Of a stretch of 64,000 bases of DNA, positions 23,713-33,938 are shown piece by piece. Origin of the DNA: Larix kaempferi (taxonomy: Eukaryota; Streptophyta; Pinopsida; Pinales; Pinaceae). The position numbers and the translations under genes are program-made. The stretch is from contig BSBM01000007.1 of NCBI GenBank assembly GCA_027924585.1, forward strand, positions 8,814,001 through 8,878,000, in the 5' to 3' direction. Numbering within the stretch: position 1 is the first letter of the stretch; each line of letters begins with the position of its first letter. Below the pieces are notes generated by a model. It was not told where the DNA came from. It ran no database searches and was given only the letters and a program-made list of their open reading frames with translations.

Positions 23713-26700
23713 CCATGTGTCATCCCTAAAGACACCAAAGGATATGTTTGATTCCTTGACCAAACTATTTGAAGGCAAGAATATAAATCGGAAGATGACC
23801 CTGAGGAATCAATTGAAGAATATCAAGATCCAGAATGCAGAGACTATGCAGTCATATTTCTCAAGGGTCTCCCAGATAAAAGAACAACTTGAAGCTATGG
23901 GTGAAGTGGTAGAAAATGGAGAAGTGGTCATGAACACTCTTAATGCCCTCCCTAGATCATGGGATTCCTTCATCCAAGGAATTTGTGCTAGAAAGAAACC
24001 TATCTCTTTTGCTAGACTGTGGGAAGAATGCTCACAGGAAGAAGCTCGAATTGTAGCCAGAGAAGAGAAGATGAGGAGTGAGGACAAAGCACTCACAACT
24101 CACTCCAAAAGGCATGGTGACAAGAAAGTTCACCATCATGGCAAGAAAGGAAAATATCATACTAAAAGAGGTAGTCCCAGAAATCGAAGGGAGATGTCCC
24201 ATGTCCGTTGCTATACATGTGATGAGAAGGGACACTATGCCAGAGATTATCCTAAGAATAAGAAAGAGGGTACCCACAAGAAGAAGAAATTCAAAATAAG
24301 ACATCATGCTCATGCTGCAGAGAATGATGAACCTCCCATAAAGAGGGCTAGAGAAGATAGTGAACATTCTTCAAGTGATGAAGAATATGTTTTGATTTCT
24401 GCTCTCACCGGAACCATTACTCATGGAAGTAATGATTCGCTCATAGATAGTGTGGCTTCCAAACATATGACAGGATTCAAAGAATCCTTTGTGAATCTAT
24501 CTAAACATGATTCACCCCACAAGGTGAAGCTTGGAGATGACTACCAGTATCCCATAAAAGGGAGTGGTGAAGCCTCCTATAAACTAGACTCTAGAAAGTC
24601 TATGAAGATGAAGGATGTACTCTTTGTTCCAGGACTCAAGAAGAATCTACTCTCAATCTCCGCATTGGATGCAAAAGGCATGAGGGTTGCATTTATAGAT
24701 GGCCAAGTCCTAATGTGGCCTAAGGGTAAGACTATAGATGATGCAGTTGTGATTGGAGAGCAAGAGGGATCATTATACAAATTGAAGGGCGATCCAGAAC
24801 AAGCCATGGTCCATGATTCAATAGAGCCAAGTGAACTTTGGCATAGAAGGCTTGCACACATGCATTACAGAGCATTACCAATTGAAAGAAAAGCGGTATA
24901 AGGTATTCCTGAAATCCAGACAAAGCATGAAGGCATTTGCAAAGGTTGTGCAAAAGAAAGAATACAAAGAAGACATTTCCAAGCAATGAAAGCAAGGCAA
25001 AAGGAATCTTGGAGATTATCCACTTTGATGTATGCGGTCCCATGTCATCCAGTTCTCTGAGTGGGTATGTGTACTATGTCTCCTTTATTGATGATTTCTC
25101 TAGGAAGACTTGGATCTACATCTTGAAGAACAAAGATGAAGTGTTTAACAATTTCAAGGAATTCAAAGCCTTGATAGAAAACCAAACTGACTTGAAGATC
25201 AAGACCTTCAGATCTGACAATGGTGGAGAATTTACTTCAAGAGACGTCAAGAAGTTATGCAGTGATTCAGGGATTAAGAGGTAGTTGACTACTCCTTACA
25301 ATCCACAACAGAATGGGGTTGCCGAAAGGAAGAATAGAACAATCATGGAAGCAGCAAGGGCAATGCTTCATGACCAAGACTTACCTATGCACTTAAGGGA
25401 TGAAGCAGCAAGGACAGTTGTATATGTGCAGAACAGAACACCCCATAAGATACTTGACAACAAAACACTAGAAGAAGTGTTTACTTGTAAGAAACCAGAA
25501 GTGAGCCATCTCAGGATACACTCACATCCCAAAAGAGAAAAGGTCAAAACTGGATCCTTCAGGAAAGAAGGGTATATTCGTGGGTTACCGTGAAAGCTCG
25601 AAAGCTTATAGAATCTACTTCCCTGGATTCAAGAAGATTGACATCAGCAGAGATGTAACATTTGATGAAATTTCAGCTTACCACAAATCTAGAAAGACAC
25701 CTATTGAAGACAATGAAGAACCCAGAATATCCATAACTCAAGACACCACAATGAATGAAGCAGTTCCTGAAGAAGATCGAGAAATAAGAACATGTGGATC
25801 CACCTCATGAGAAGAATCCTCACAAGAGAAAACCAACATGGGATAGAGAGCTCATCCAAGATGCAGAGAGATTTGGCATTCCAGAAGAAGAACATCGAGA
25901 AAGGAAAAGGACAAGGTCACATACTAGTTATGTTGCTTTACTCTGTGACATCATGGATAAAGAACCTTCCAGTTATGAAGAAGCTACAGAAAAGAAAGAA
26001 TGGAAGGATGATATGATCGAAGAATACCAATCTATTATGAAGAATGATGTTTGGGATGTGGTCCCAAGACTAGATGGGAAATCTGTGGTAACTTCCAAGT
26101 GGATCTATAAGGTTAAACATGCTGCAGATGGTAGCATCGAGAAATACAAAGCTATGTTTGTAGCTCGTGGCTTCTCCCAGAAAGAAGGAATTGATTATGA
26201 AGAGACTTTTGCTCCTGTATCCAGATACACTTCCATCAGATCGGTACTTGCTCTGGTTGTAGTGATGAAATGGAAGGTACACCAGATGGATGTCAAGACA
26301 GCCTTCTTGAATGGTGTAGTTGAAGAGGAGGTGTATGTGGAGCAGCCACTCGGGTTTGAGACACATGATAGAGGAACAAATGTGTGCAAACTGAAGAAAG
26401 CTTTGTATGGTTTGAAACAGGAACCCAAGACCTGGTATGGAAGGATAGATGGCTTCCTATCCAGTTTGGGCTTTACCAAGAGTAAAGCAGATTCCAACCT
26501 TTATTACAAGGTTGAGGAGGGCAATCCAGTGATACTCCTATTGTATGTGGATGACCTATTTCTGACAGGTGAGGACAGACTGATTGCCGACACAAAGAGG
26601 AAGCTAGCTGTCGAGTTCAAGATGAAGGACTTGGGTATGATGCACTACTTTCTTGGTATGGAGGTGTGGCAGAGTGCAGATGGAATCTTCCTTGGACAAG

Positions 26701-27534
26701 GGAAGTATGCAGTAAATATCCTGAAGAGTTTTGGGATGATGGACTGCAAGGCCATGGCCACACCTATGGCATCGAACCTGAAGCTTCTGTGTGATGCTTC
26801 TTCTGAGCCAGTTGATGCTACAATGTATCGTCAGATGATTGGGTCCTTGATGTACTTGATGAATACGAGGCCAGGCATTTTCTTTACGGTGAACACCTTG
26901 AGCTAGTATCTGACATATACGAGATATGTTCACCTGATAATTGCAAAGCATGTTCTGAGGTACCTGAAGGGTATAGTGAATTATGGGCTCAATTATGAGG
27001 CAAATCAAAAGTTTACCCTAGAGGGTTATGTTGATTCCGATTGGGCAGGCAGTGCCATTGATTGGAAGAGCACTTCAGGGTGCTTCTTCAATCTGGGATC
27101 AGGTGTGATCTCTTGGTTTAGCATGAAGCAGTCCTGTGTGGCACTGAGTACAGCTGAAGCAGAGTATGTCGCAGCTTGTTCATCTAGTTATGAGACAGTA
27201 TGGCTTAGGAAGCTACTGTCTGATTTATTTGATCTCCCATTGGATGCTACTGGGTTTTTCTTGTGATAACCAGAGTTGTGTGAAGTTGTCAGAGAACCCA
27301 GTGTTCCATGATAGGTCGAAGCACATTGAGATCAAGTTTCACTATATCCGAGATATAGTGCAGAGATGAGCTATGAAGCTCATGTATGTTGCGACAGACG
27401 AGCAGATAGCCGATGTGTTGACCAAGCCACTTGCCAGAGTGAAGTTTGAATACTTCAGAGGGAGACTTGGTGTACTTCAGATCAAGATACCTTCTAGAGG
27501 GAAGTGATGAAGTCCGGAGACACAGATGCACACT

Positions 27535-28135
27535 AAGCCATTCTTGCATGGTGGTAGGTTGGTCCTCCCATGGCACGATGTAAGGGCCGGGCCATTCTTT
27601 CATGGTGGTAGGTTGGTCCTCCCATGGCAGGATGTAAGGGCTGAGCCATTCTTACATGGTGGTAGGTTGGTCCTCCCATGGTAAGATGTAAGGGTTGGGC
27701 CATTCTCACATGGTGGCAGGTTAGTCCTCCCATGGTGAGATGTAATGGCTGAGCCATTCTTACATGGTGGTAGGTTGGTCCTCCCATGGTAAGATGTAAG
27801 GGGTGGGCCATTCTCACATGGTGGCAGGTTAGTCCTCCCATGGTGAGATGTAAGTGTTGGGCCATTCTCACATAGTGGCAGGTTAGTCCTCCTATGGTGA
27901 GATGTAAGTGCTAGGCCATTCTAACATGATGGTAGGTTATTTTTCTCATGGTCGTGATGTAAGTGTTGTGCCTTTCCGACATGGTGGTAGGTTGGTCCTC
28001 CCATGCTCATTGATGTAAGTGTTGTTAGCCTTTCCCGGATGGTAGTAGGTTGGTCCTCCCATGCTGGTGAGTGTAAGTGATGTGAGACTTTCACATGGTG
28101 GCAGGTTAGTCCTCCCATGGTGAGTGTAAGTGCTG
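27535..28135 (+). repeat. 54-bp minisatellite in the 3' untranslated part of copia C
   Basis: About 11 copies of a 54-bp unit containing catggtggtaggttggtcct and cccatggtaagatgtaagg. Successive units start at 27557, 27611, 27665, 27719, 27773 and so on; later copies are slightly longer and more diverged. The array starts just after the pol stop and lies before the 3' LTR, like the arrays in A and F but with unrelated sequence. The minus-strand frame of HLTMGG repeats is an artefact. Confidence 0.93.
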
Positions 28136-28767
28136 TGTGTGTGCATCTGGGTTGTGCTCCGTGGACTACATTGTGATCTGAAGACATTGATGTGACAGTT
28201 TGGTACACAGGTTTTGCAAAGGCATATAATCAGTCCTGAGATTCTCTTGTAGGTTTTTCCGAGGCAGTGTAATCAGTCATGAGAGATCTTGTAGGTTTTG
28301 CAGAGGTAGTGTAATCAGTCCCGAGGTGTATCTACTTGATGGATTGCTCACAGATGATGATGATGATCAAATTGATCATGTGATGATATACATCAGTTGG
28401 ATCTATGGTGAAGTATCAATTTGATACTTTGTGGTCATGGACAGGTTGTGTAGTGGCATGTAAAAGATCCTGAGAGATTCGAGAGGTTGAGTTGTGTGCT
28501 CGTAAAAGGCCTAGGATGCTCTTGCGAGGTTTTGCAAATGCACGTGATGAGTCCTAAGGATTCCACAGTATGACCAGTGATGATGAAGACCTACAAGTGG
28601 TGGACCTACATCCAGTATGAAAAAGGACTGGCTCTATAGAATTCCTATGACGAGTAGATTCAGAGATTGGACGAGATAGCCGCAGTTGTGACGATGACGA
28701 TGATTTAGAGAAGAAGACTTGTGCCCGATGATCTGTGTCGAGAAATGCCTTCCTAGTTAAGAGAGAG
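28136..28767 (+). other. Remaining 3' untranslated region of copia C
   Basis: Contains three imperfect copies of a phrase like ggttttgcagaggcagtgta / atcagtcctgag (about 28210-28325), an ATGATGATG run near 28350 and a purine-rich gttaagagagag directly before the 3' LTR, which probably serves as the polypurine tract. Confidence 0.7.
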
Positions 28768-29365
28768 TGTTGATGTATATGTAACTTCAGAATGTATTTC
28801 ATATATATATTTATTGTACCGTTATAAGAGATGTGTTATTCCTCTATAAGGAAGTGTCATCATTTTTGTTGACAAGTGTCGCAAGTATATTAACTTGTCG
28901 ATGGGTTATTAGACTACCTGATGTGAGTGTCGGCTCGATATATATGTACCTAGGGTTATTAGGCTAAGTTAGACAAGTCGGCCCCATAAGTAATTAGCCA
29001 GGTCAGGACAAGTATAAATAGAGAGTCGGGATTCTCTATTTTGATCATCTCGGAACTCACTCTTCTCTCACTCAGAAAGTGGCGCACATTGGAGGAGGAG
29101 GATCAGCTGCATAATAGGAGACTATGTACTGTATTTTGGTTGTACTTTGGTTGAGCCATTGCTCTATCTATCTCTGAGGAAGTTGTGGGGTTTTTCACCT
29201 TATCGTTTTCCCCATGGAAAAATCGGTGTGTCCATTGTCTCATGCTTTTGATTCTTGTGATGCTTGGCATGCTTGATATGATTGTTCTGCATTAATATAT
29301 ACTGTACATGTTATTCTCTTAGTAAAGATCCTATAGCATATTGAATTAATGCTAAAAATATAAAA
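28768..29365 (+). repeat. 3' LTR of copia C
   Basis: 598 bp, the same repeat as 20982-21579. It has tataaatag at 29013-29021 and ends aaaaatataaaa, where the last CA has become AA. It is followed by the target duplication ggtct. Confidence 0.95.
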
Positions 29366-29370
29366 GGTCT

Positions 29371-29879
29371 CTCATTGTGTATCGTTCGACTTGGATTTCA
29401 TCACCTTGCGAAGGATACAACGTGTTGAGGTCTCCAGGTCTTAGTTAGGAGGTTTTGCTTGCTATTTCACCTTTTTAGAGGGTCTTTTTCTTTTTAGTAT
29501 TGCTTGTTGGCATTCTGGCCACTTTTATTTCAGCTCACTTACTGTGACACTGGTCCCAGTACAGTTTTTTGAACTTGCTTTTTTGGCCTGCGAGCCTTGC
29601 CTTTTCCTAGATCCTCTTCTGCATGCTCGGTTGCTTTAGGGTTTTTGATTTCTTACACAGTCAGTTACCAATTATTTGATGATGCGTGATGTCCTCTTCT
29701 CCTAGGTCTTCAAGATGGTTGAGTTAGATGGTCTTCTCAAGGGACTGAACACCCCTTAATAAGGCCACTAATGCTTGACCTTAGGAGTAGTCTAGAGGAC
29801 CACGTGATCACATCATCCGTGTGGACTTTTCTGTTTACTGTGATGATGGTCTTTCAGGTTATATGGAACAATGGTACAT
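29371..29879. other. Spacer right of copia C, nothing recognised
   Basis: T-rich sequence. No gene is supported. Confidence 0.5.
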
Positions 29880-30560
29880 TTGAGAGAGAGATGATTGGTT
29901 GTACCCCACCTTGGTTGATTGTCTTATGGTCCTTCCATTTTGTCGATAATATTTGTGTGGTACCTTGCCTTTTACCTTTTGGGCCTTTTACTCATCTTGG
30001 TATATCTTTTGATTTGTACCACCTTTTATGTTTTTGGTCTTCTGGTTACTACGATAGTTTGTCCACATTTGAGGTACACCCCCTTTGTCCAAGTTGTTAT
30101 GAGTCTTTATGCCCACTTCATACCACCCTCCAGACCTTAGTTAGGAAGGTTGCTTGCTATCATATCTTTCGGTGGTCATATTTGAGTTACAAGAGGTAGT
30201 TACAAGGAGCTATTGCATATATTTGACATTATTTGACCTTCCATCTCTTTGGCATGTCAAATAACAGGTAGTTACAAGGAGCTATTGCAATATAAATTTG
30301 ACCTTACTTGTACATTCCCCACAATGGTTGATTTACTTTTGGTCCTTACACCCTGTTGTTTATTGGTCTTGTGGTAGATTGTCCTTTAATTTTGGTCCTT
30401 TCATTTTTTTGTGGTACCTTGCCTCTCACCTTTTGGGTCTTTTACTGATATTGAGTTATCTTTTGATTTGTACCGACGTTTATGTTTTTGTTCTTGTGGG
30501 TATAACTATGGATGTACTTTGTCCACATTTGAGGTAGTACACGCCCTTAGTCCCAAGGGT
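29880..30560. repeat. Diverged tandem duplication of about 400 bp
   Basis: Segments at about 29905-30200 and 30320-30560 share blocks in the same order: ggttgatt..tatggtccttcc / tttggtcctt, gtggtaccttgcc, accttttgggccttttact, cttttgatttgtacc, tttatgttttt and tttgtccacatttgaggta. The linking phrase aggtagttacaaggagctat also occurs twice (30193 and 30268). T-rich hydrophobic open frames run through both copies but are not in the same frame throughout. I regard the block as non-coding or long dead. Confidence 0.7.
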
Positions 30561-31340
30561 TATGAGTCTAATTTATACCCACTCTTTTATTTTTTACTTG
30601 TACCTTACTGGTTGGTTTTTTTACCCTTTGGTTGGTCCGTGTACCTTATTGGAGGCCGTGAGTCTCTTTGGCCTCAGTTTGCTGGCTATCAGCTCATCTA
30701 TATTGTGATTGTACTGAGCCTTTTGAATGTCATTGACTTTCTTTGATTGACCGTACCATAGCCCATTCATCTCTCTCTCTGGTTTGTACTAACCCTATAA
30801 TAGGGTTACTTGGTTCCTAGAGTTGACTAGCCTCTAAGAGGCACAGTCATTTCTGAAAGTAACTCTTATGAGTATATTACAGGAAATGTTTACACCCAGG
30901 TAATCAAATATGTGTTGGTTATAAGACTTAAGTAATCAAATTGTTGGTAATCAAATATTGGTAAATAATTTGAATTAAGTAGTTAATACTTGTCCTGTCA
31001 AACAAAATTATTGGTAATCAAATTATATTTGTTGGTAAAGAATTTTAAGAGTGGTGGAACTCCTCGATTGAACTTATGAGGAAAATTATTTTGGAGAATA
31101 AGTGTTCTGACAGAAAACTGAGTAGAACTATGAATTTATTTGTTGAACCATGGCTTTATCATAAGAACAAATTGCTCCAGTATTCTATTTGTGCTAAACA
31201 ACACAATAAAATTTTCAACGGAAAAAGGAAAGTTTGCAAGATGGCAAGCATTGTTTTGATGTTATAACTGTACTGTTCATGAGCACATTTCTAGGAAAGC
31301 AAAAAGCATTCCTTCCTTTTTAACAAGAGAATATTTGACA
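30561..31340. other. Spacer, nothing recognised
   Basis: AT-rich sequence with short direct repeats of ggtaatcaaat type near 30900-31030. No gene is supported. Confidence 0.5.
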
Positions 31341-32347
31341 CAGAAGTGTGCTGTTAATTTTTAAGAAGTGAGCCTGAAGCAAGCAATCTTGAAACAAGTG
31401 ATTTTGGTGCAAGCGAGCATGAGGCAAGCAAGCGTAGAAGGTCAAAGAGGAATCCAGTGGGCCCACAACCCATAAGTAAACATGAAAATGTATGCTAGGA
31501 CCGGAGGAAAAAATCATATCTATATTATCAATGATAATATGAGTTGGTTGGATTATATGCAAGACTGGAAACCTAGGTGGGAGTTGAGACATGTTGAAGT
31601 GTTGATTCTAACTTACAGGGATCTGATGCTTTTATTATACTAGTTCCAGAACTCAGAAGAATGCCTATGGGATCTAGTATTGTACCAGAGATGATTTACA
31701 ACAAGTCCCTGAGAAAACCAGCTGATGCAAGCAATTGGTTAACACACCTCTACCAAGATCTTAACTTAATCTCGACGAAGGGATCTACACCTCACCGCAG
31801 GCTACAACTAGACCAACAATACTACTGTATTAACCAGATACGTTCTTTGGAAGCACGGCCACATCAAGATGCTAGTCTCCGGTTTCCACGTACACACACT
31901 TATGGAAAATATAAAAAATTATGGTGGAAATTCTTGAGAAAATAAAATACAGATAGAACATATTATACCATGCTAAAGTTTGGACTTCAAATTCCACAAA
32001 TCTATGAGGATCCTACATTCTACATCCCTGATTGGATTAGAGACTGGTGGCGGTCATTCGGCATCAACCTAGAAACATTAGAATTAGTTGTTATTTATAA
32101 TCTAAAATGGGAAGTTGGAGAATCTCTCGAACAGGTCAAAGCTATTTTGCAGACAAAGCTTACTGAGGCTCAAATCCTTGGGTACTACATTAAAAACCAA
32201 CAACAGTGGATTTTCAAAACCCACATAGACATCCACATGCATCATAATACATGTCTGGTCTCGAGGTCTGTTTATTCAAAGGCATGGGATACTAAATCCT
32301 ATGTCTTTCGAGAACTATATGGTCCCCCATACTCTGATGAGTTGTAA
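31341..32347 (+). pseudogene. Unrecognised two-exon coding remnant
   Basis: I do not recognise this protein. A probable exon (about 31341-31480) encodes an acidic/basic segment with EASNLETSDFGASEHEASKR then RRRSKRNP, which looks like a nuclear signal. After an acceptor ttacag at 31613-31618, one frame runs from 31619 to 32347. It is broken only by a TAA at 31943-31945, with the same frame continuing on both sides. It gives about 240 residues, basic and rich in Trp/Tyr, with RRLQLDQQYYCINQIRSL, FPRTHTYGKYKKLWWKFL and FYIPDWIRDWWRSFGI. The length of the frame and the single stop suggest a recently lost gene or retroelement protein rather than chance. It could belong to the same locus as the SET-like remnant downstream or to a separate element. 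Confidence 0.45.
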
Positions 32348-33033
32348 ATATCTCAAAAGTATTTGGCTATGAGTGGGGCTTGTCCATTCAAATTGTCATA
32401 AAGATTGAAAAGAAAGTATTTGTAACTATGTCATGATAATATAAAGAAAGCCCTACTTTTTTCTATGTCAATATATATGATTGAAAATCTATGTTATGAA
32501 TTAAATACCCTAAGTCAATATTACAAGTAATTGTCCAAAGGCAGCATTGGTTGGGAGTATGAATGAAAGGTATCATTTTTCAAAATAGCTTACATGTTTA
32601 CGGTTCCGTTTTTGCTTGATTCAATTACTTTCAGTCATCTAAGAAGACCATGCTTGAACACTTATTAACCACCTAAAAGATCTTACTTTTGAAAGTCATA
32701 AAAAGTTTTAGATGTTTTCCACAATGGTTAGTGATTTTTATTTTATATTATTATTGCTGAATATAAATATCTTACTAAATGTGACTGGACTTCAATTACC
32801 GAGTTGGTGAACCCAAACTGATGGGATGAGAGAGACTTCAGGGCTATGACGACAAAGATGATAGTTGGATGGTTTGATATGGGAGTCAAGACACAAAGGA
32901 GGAATAAAAGAAAGATCATAATTGCGTGAATTTGTACTCATAAGAAAGATAAAGTGATCGTCTTCCTCATCGCTTGAATGCCTACATGTTGAGAAAGGGA
33001 ATGAGGATCAAGTAACATTATAAAAGGCGCTAC
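32348..33033. other. Gap between coding remnants, nothing recognised
   Basis: AT-rich; may be intron or intergenic. From about 32780 the sequence becomes more purine-rich, but no frame is supported. Confidence 0.4.
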
Positions 33034-33879
33034 ATGTCACCTTTTAATAGGCGCTATGCCTTGCAGTCATATCTAAACTTTTTTCCCATGGTGAAGGTAG
33101 AACCAAATAGGTATTTGTCAGATTTGTCTTCCTCGAGCGAGGGGAGTTTAGGAAGGCCAAAGGAAAGTGAGACATCCAGTAGGTCTATAATAGTTGTATC
33201 AACTAGATGTCAAAATACCAGAAGAAAATTTGATAAACACAATGAATTTTTTCACAGTCGAGGGGGGTCATGTTCCTATGGTGATGAGACAAAAGACAAC
33301 CTCGAGGTGCCCTCGAGGTACAGACATTTAGTGAAACAATGGGTACCCAAGGATCTTCCTCAACCGAACACAGATTTTTGTGTGAACGAGAGGATATATT
33401 GAATAGCACCATCATCAATACATGGTTTTGGGTTGTTCAGCATGGATGTCTTAAGGGTCCCTTACAACACATGTACAGAATTGATGGAGTATGTTGGACC
33501 CTATTACAGCTACACAGATTGGATGCGCCTGGTCCAATTTACAAAAAGTATGCGTATATATGGATTGTCAACAAACTATTTACAGTTGAAAGACAAAAAT
33601 AAAAATAAAGGAACAACGTTGTACATGGACGGAAGGCTAAAGGCCACAGGAAATATTGCGGGGTTTATAAACAGTACACAACCAGGGTCTACAATTAAGT
33701 AACCAAACTACGAATTTGAGGGGCGTGAAGGAAACCGTGTTTTTTTAGTTTCCATTAACTCAATATCTGTAGGGAAAGAGTTGCTTATTAATTACAATTT
33801 GAACCGAGTAGATACAAAAAAGGTTACTATGGGAGTGGTACATATAACAATTTACCCAACCTTTTATTAATGAATTTAA
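33034..33879 (+). pseudogene. SET-domain-like protein remnant
   Basis: One plus-strand frame runs from 33034 to the TAA near 33879, broken by a TGA at 33400-33402 and a TAA at 33700-33702. The second half reads like a SET (protein lysine methyltransferase) domain: IAPSSIHGFGLFSMDVL then ELMEYVGPYYSY at the start, LYMDGRLKATGNIAGFINST (from about 33625) at the centre, and NRVFLVSINSISVGKELLIN with YNLN at the end (33778-33804). The usual core N-H-S-C is N-S-T here, so the Cys and His are absent and activity is doubtful even before the stops. The upstream part (33034-33400) is Ser-rich and basic with no recognised domain. A possible splice donor lies at 33841 (gtg|gtacat), which would lead into the exons from 33939. 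Family assignment is from motif order by eye, not an alignment. Confidence 0.55.
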
Positions 33880-33938
33880 CATATTAAGGATTTTTTCGTT
33901 AGTTTACTTCGTTTAAATTTTCCATGTTTACTTTGCAG

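Larger units (their letters stand above)
21975..27507 (+). pseudogene. gag-pol polyprotein of copia C, multiply broken
   Basis: The start is the ATG of MSHHTKLDNK at 21975. Gag has AWKYKIGLILEENELD, is cut by the solo LTR (22196-23707), and resumes with VSSLKTPKDMFDSLTKLFEG. The zinc knuckle reads CYTCDEKGHYARDYP: its last Cys is Tyr. The protease site reads LIDSVASKHM, with Val in place of the usual Gly. Integrase has WHRRLAHMHY, FDVCGPM, FIDDFSRKTW, RSDNGGEFTS and [10 protein letters not shown]. Reverse transcriptase has LLYVDDLFLTG intact. RNase H has YVDSDWAGS and [10 protein letters not shown]. Lesions seen: TGA in gag at about 22027 (CGA-like context), TAA near 24899, a 1-base loss near 24955, TAG at 25282, a deletion of about 20 bp with frameshift near 25520, TAG near 26906, a frameshift near 27262 and TGA near 27367. 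It ends with SRGK and a stop at 27505. Confidence 0.93.
20977..29370 (+). mobile_element. Ty1/copia LTR retrotransposon C, full length, with nested solo LTR
   Basis: Complete insertion on the plus strand: target duplication ggtct at 20977-20981 and 29366-29370, LTRs of 598 bp each at 20982-21579 and 28768-29365, Met-tRNA primer site, gag-pol, a 54-bp minisatellite and a purine-rich stretch before the 3' LTR. The LTRs differ at about 39 positions by eye (6-7%). A solo gypsy LTR with its own target duplication (22191-23712) interrupts gag. Without it the element would be about 6.9 kb. Its gag-pol is close to that of element F. Confidence 0.97.

Noticed and set aside
27533-28208. Minus-strand frames with repeated HLTMGG units
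   Set aside because: Antisense reading of the 54-bp array in copia C.
31619-32347. Calling the Trp-rich remnant an endogenous pararetrovirus protein
   Set aside because: No reverse transcriptase, protease or movement-protein motif nearby; resemblance too vague to support.
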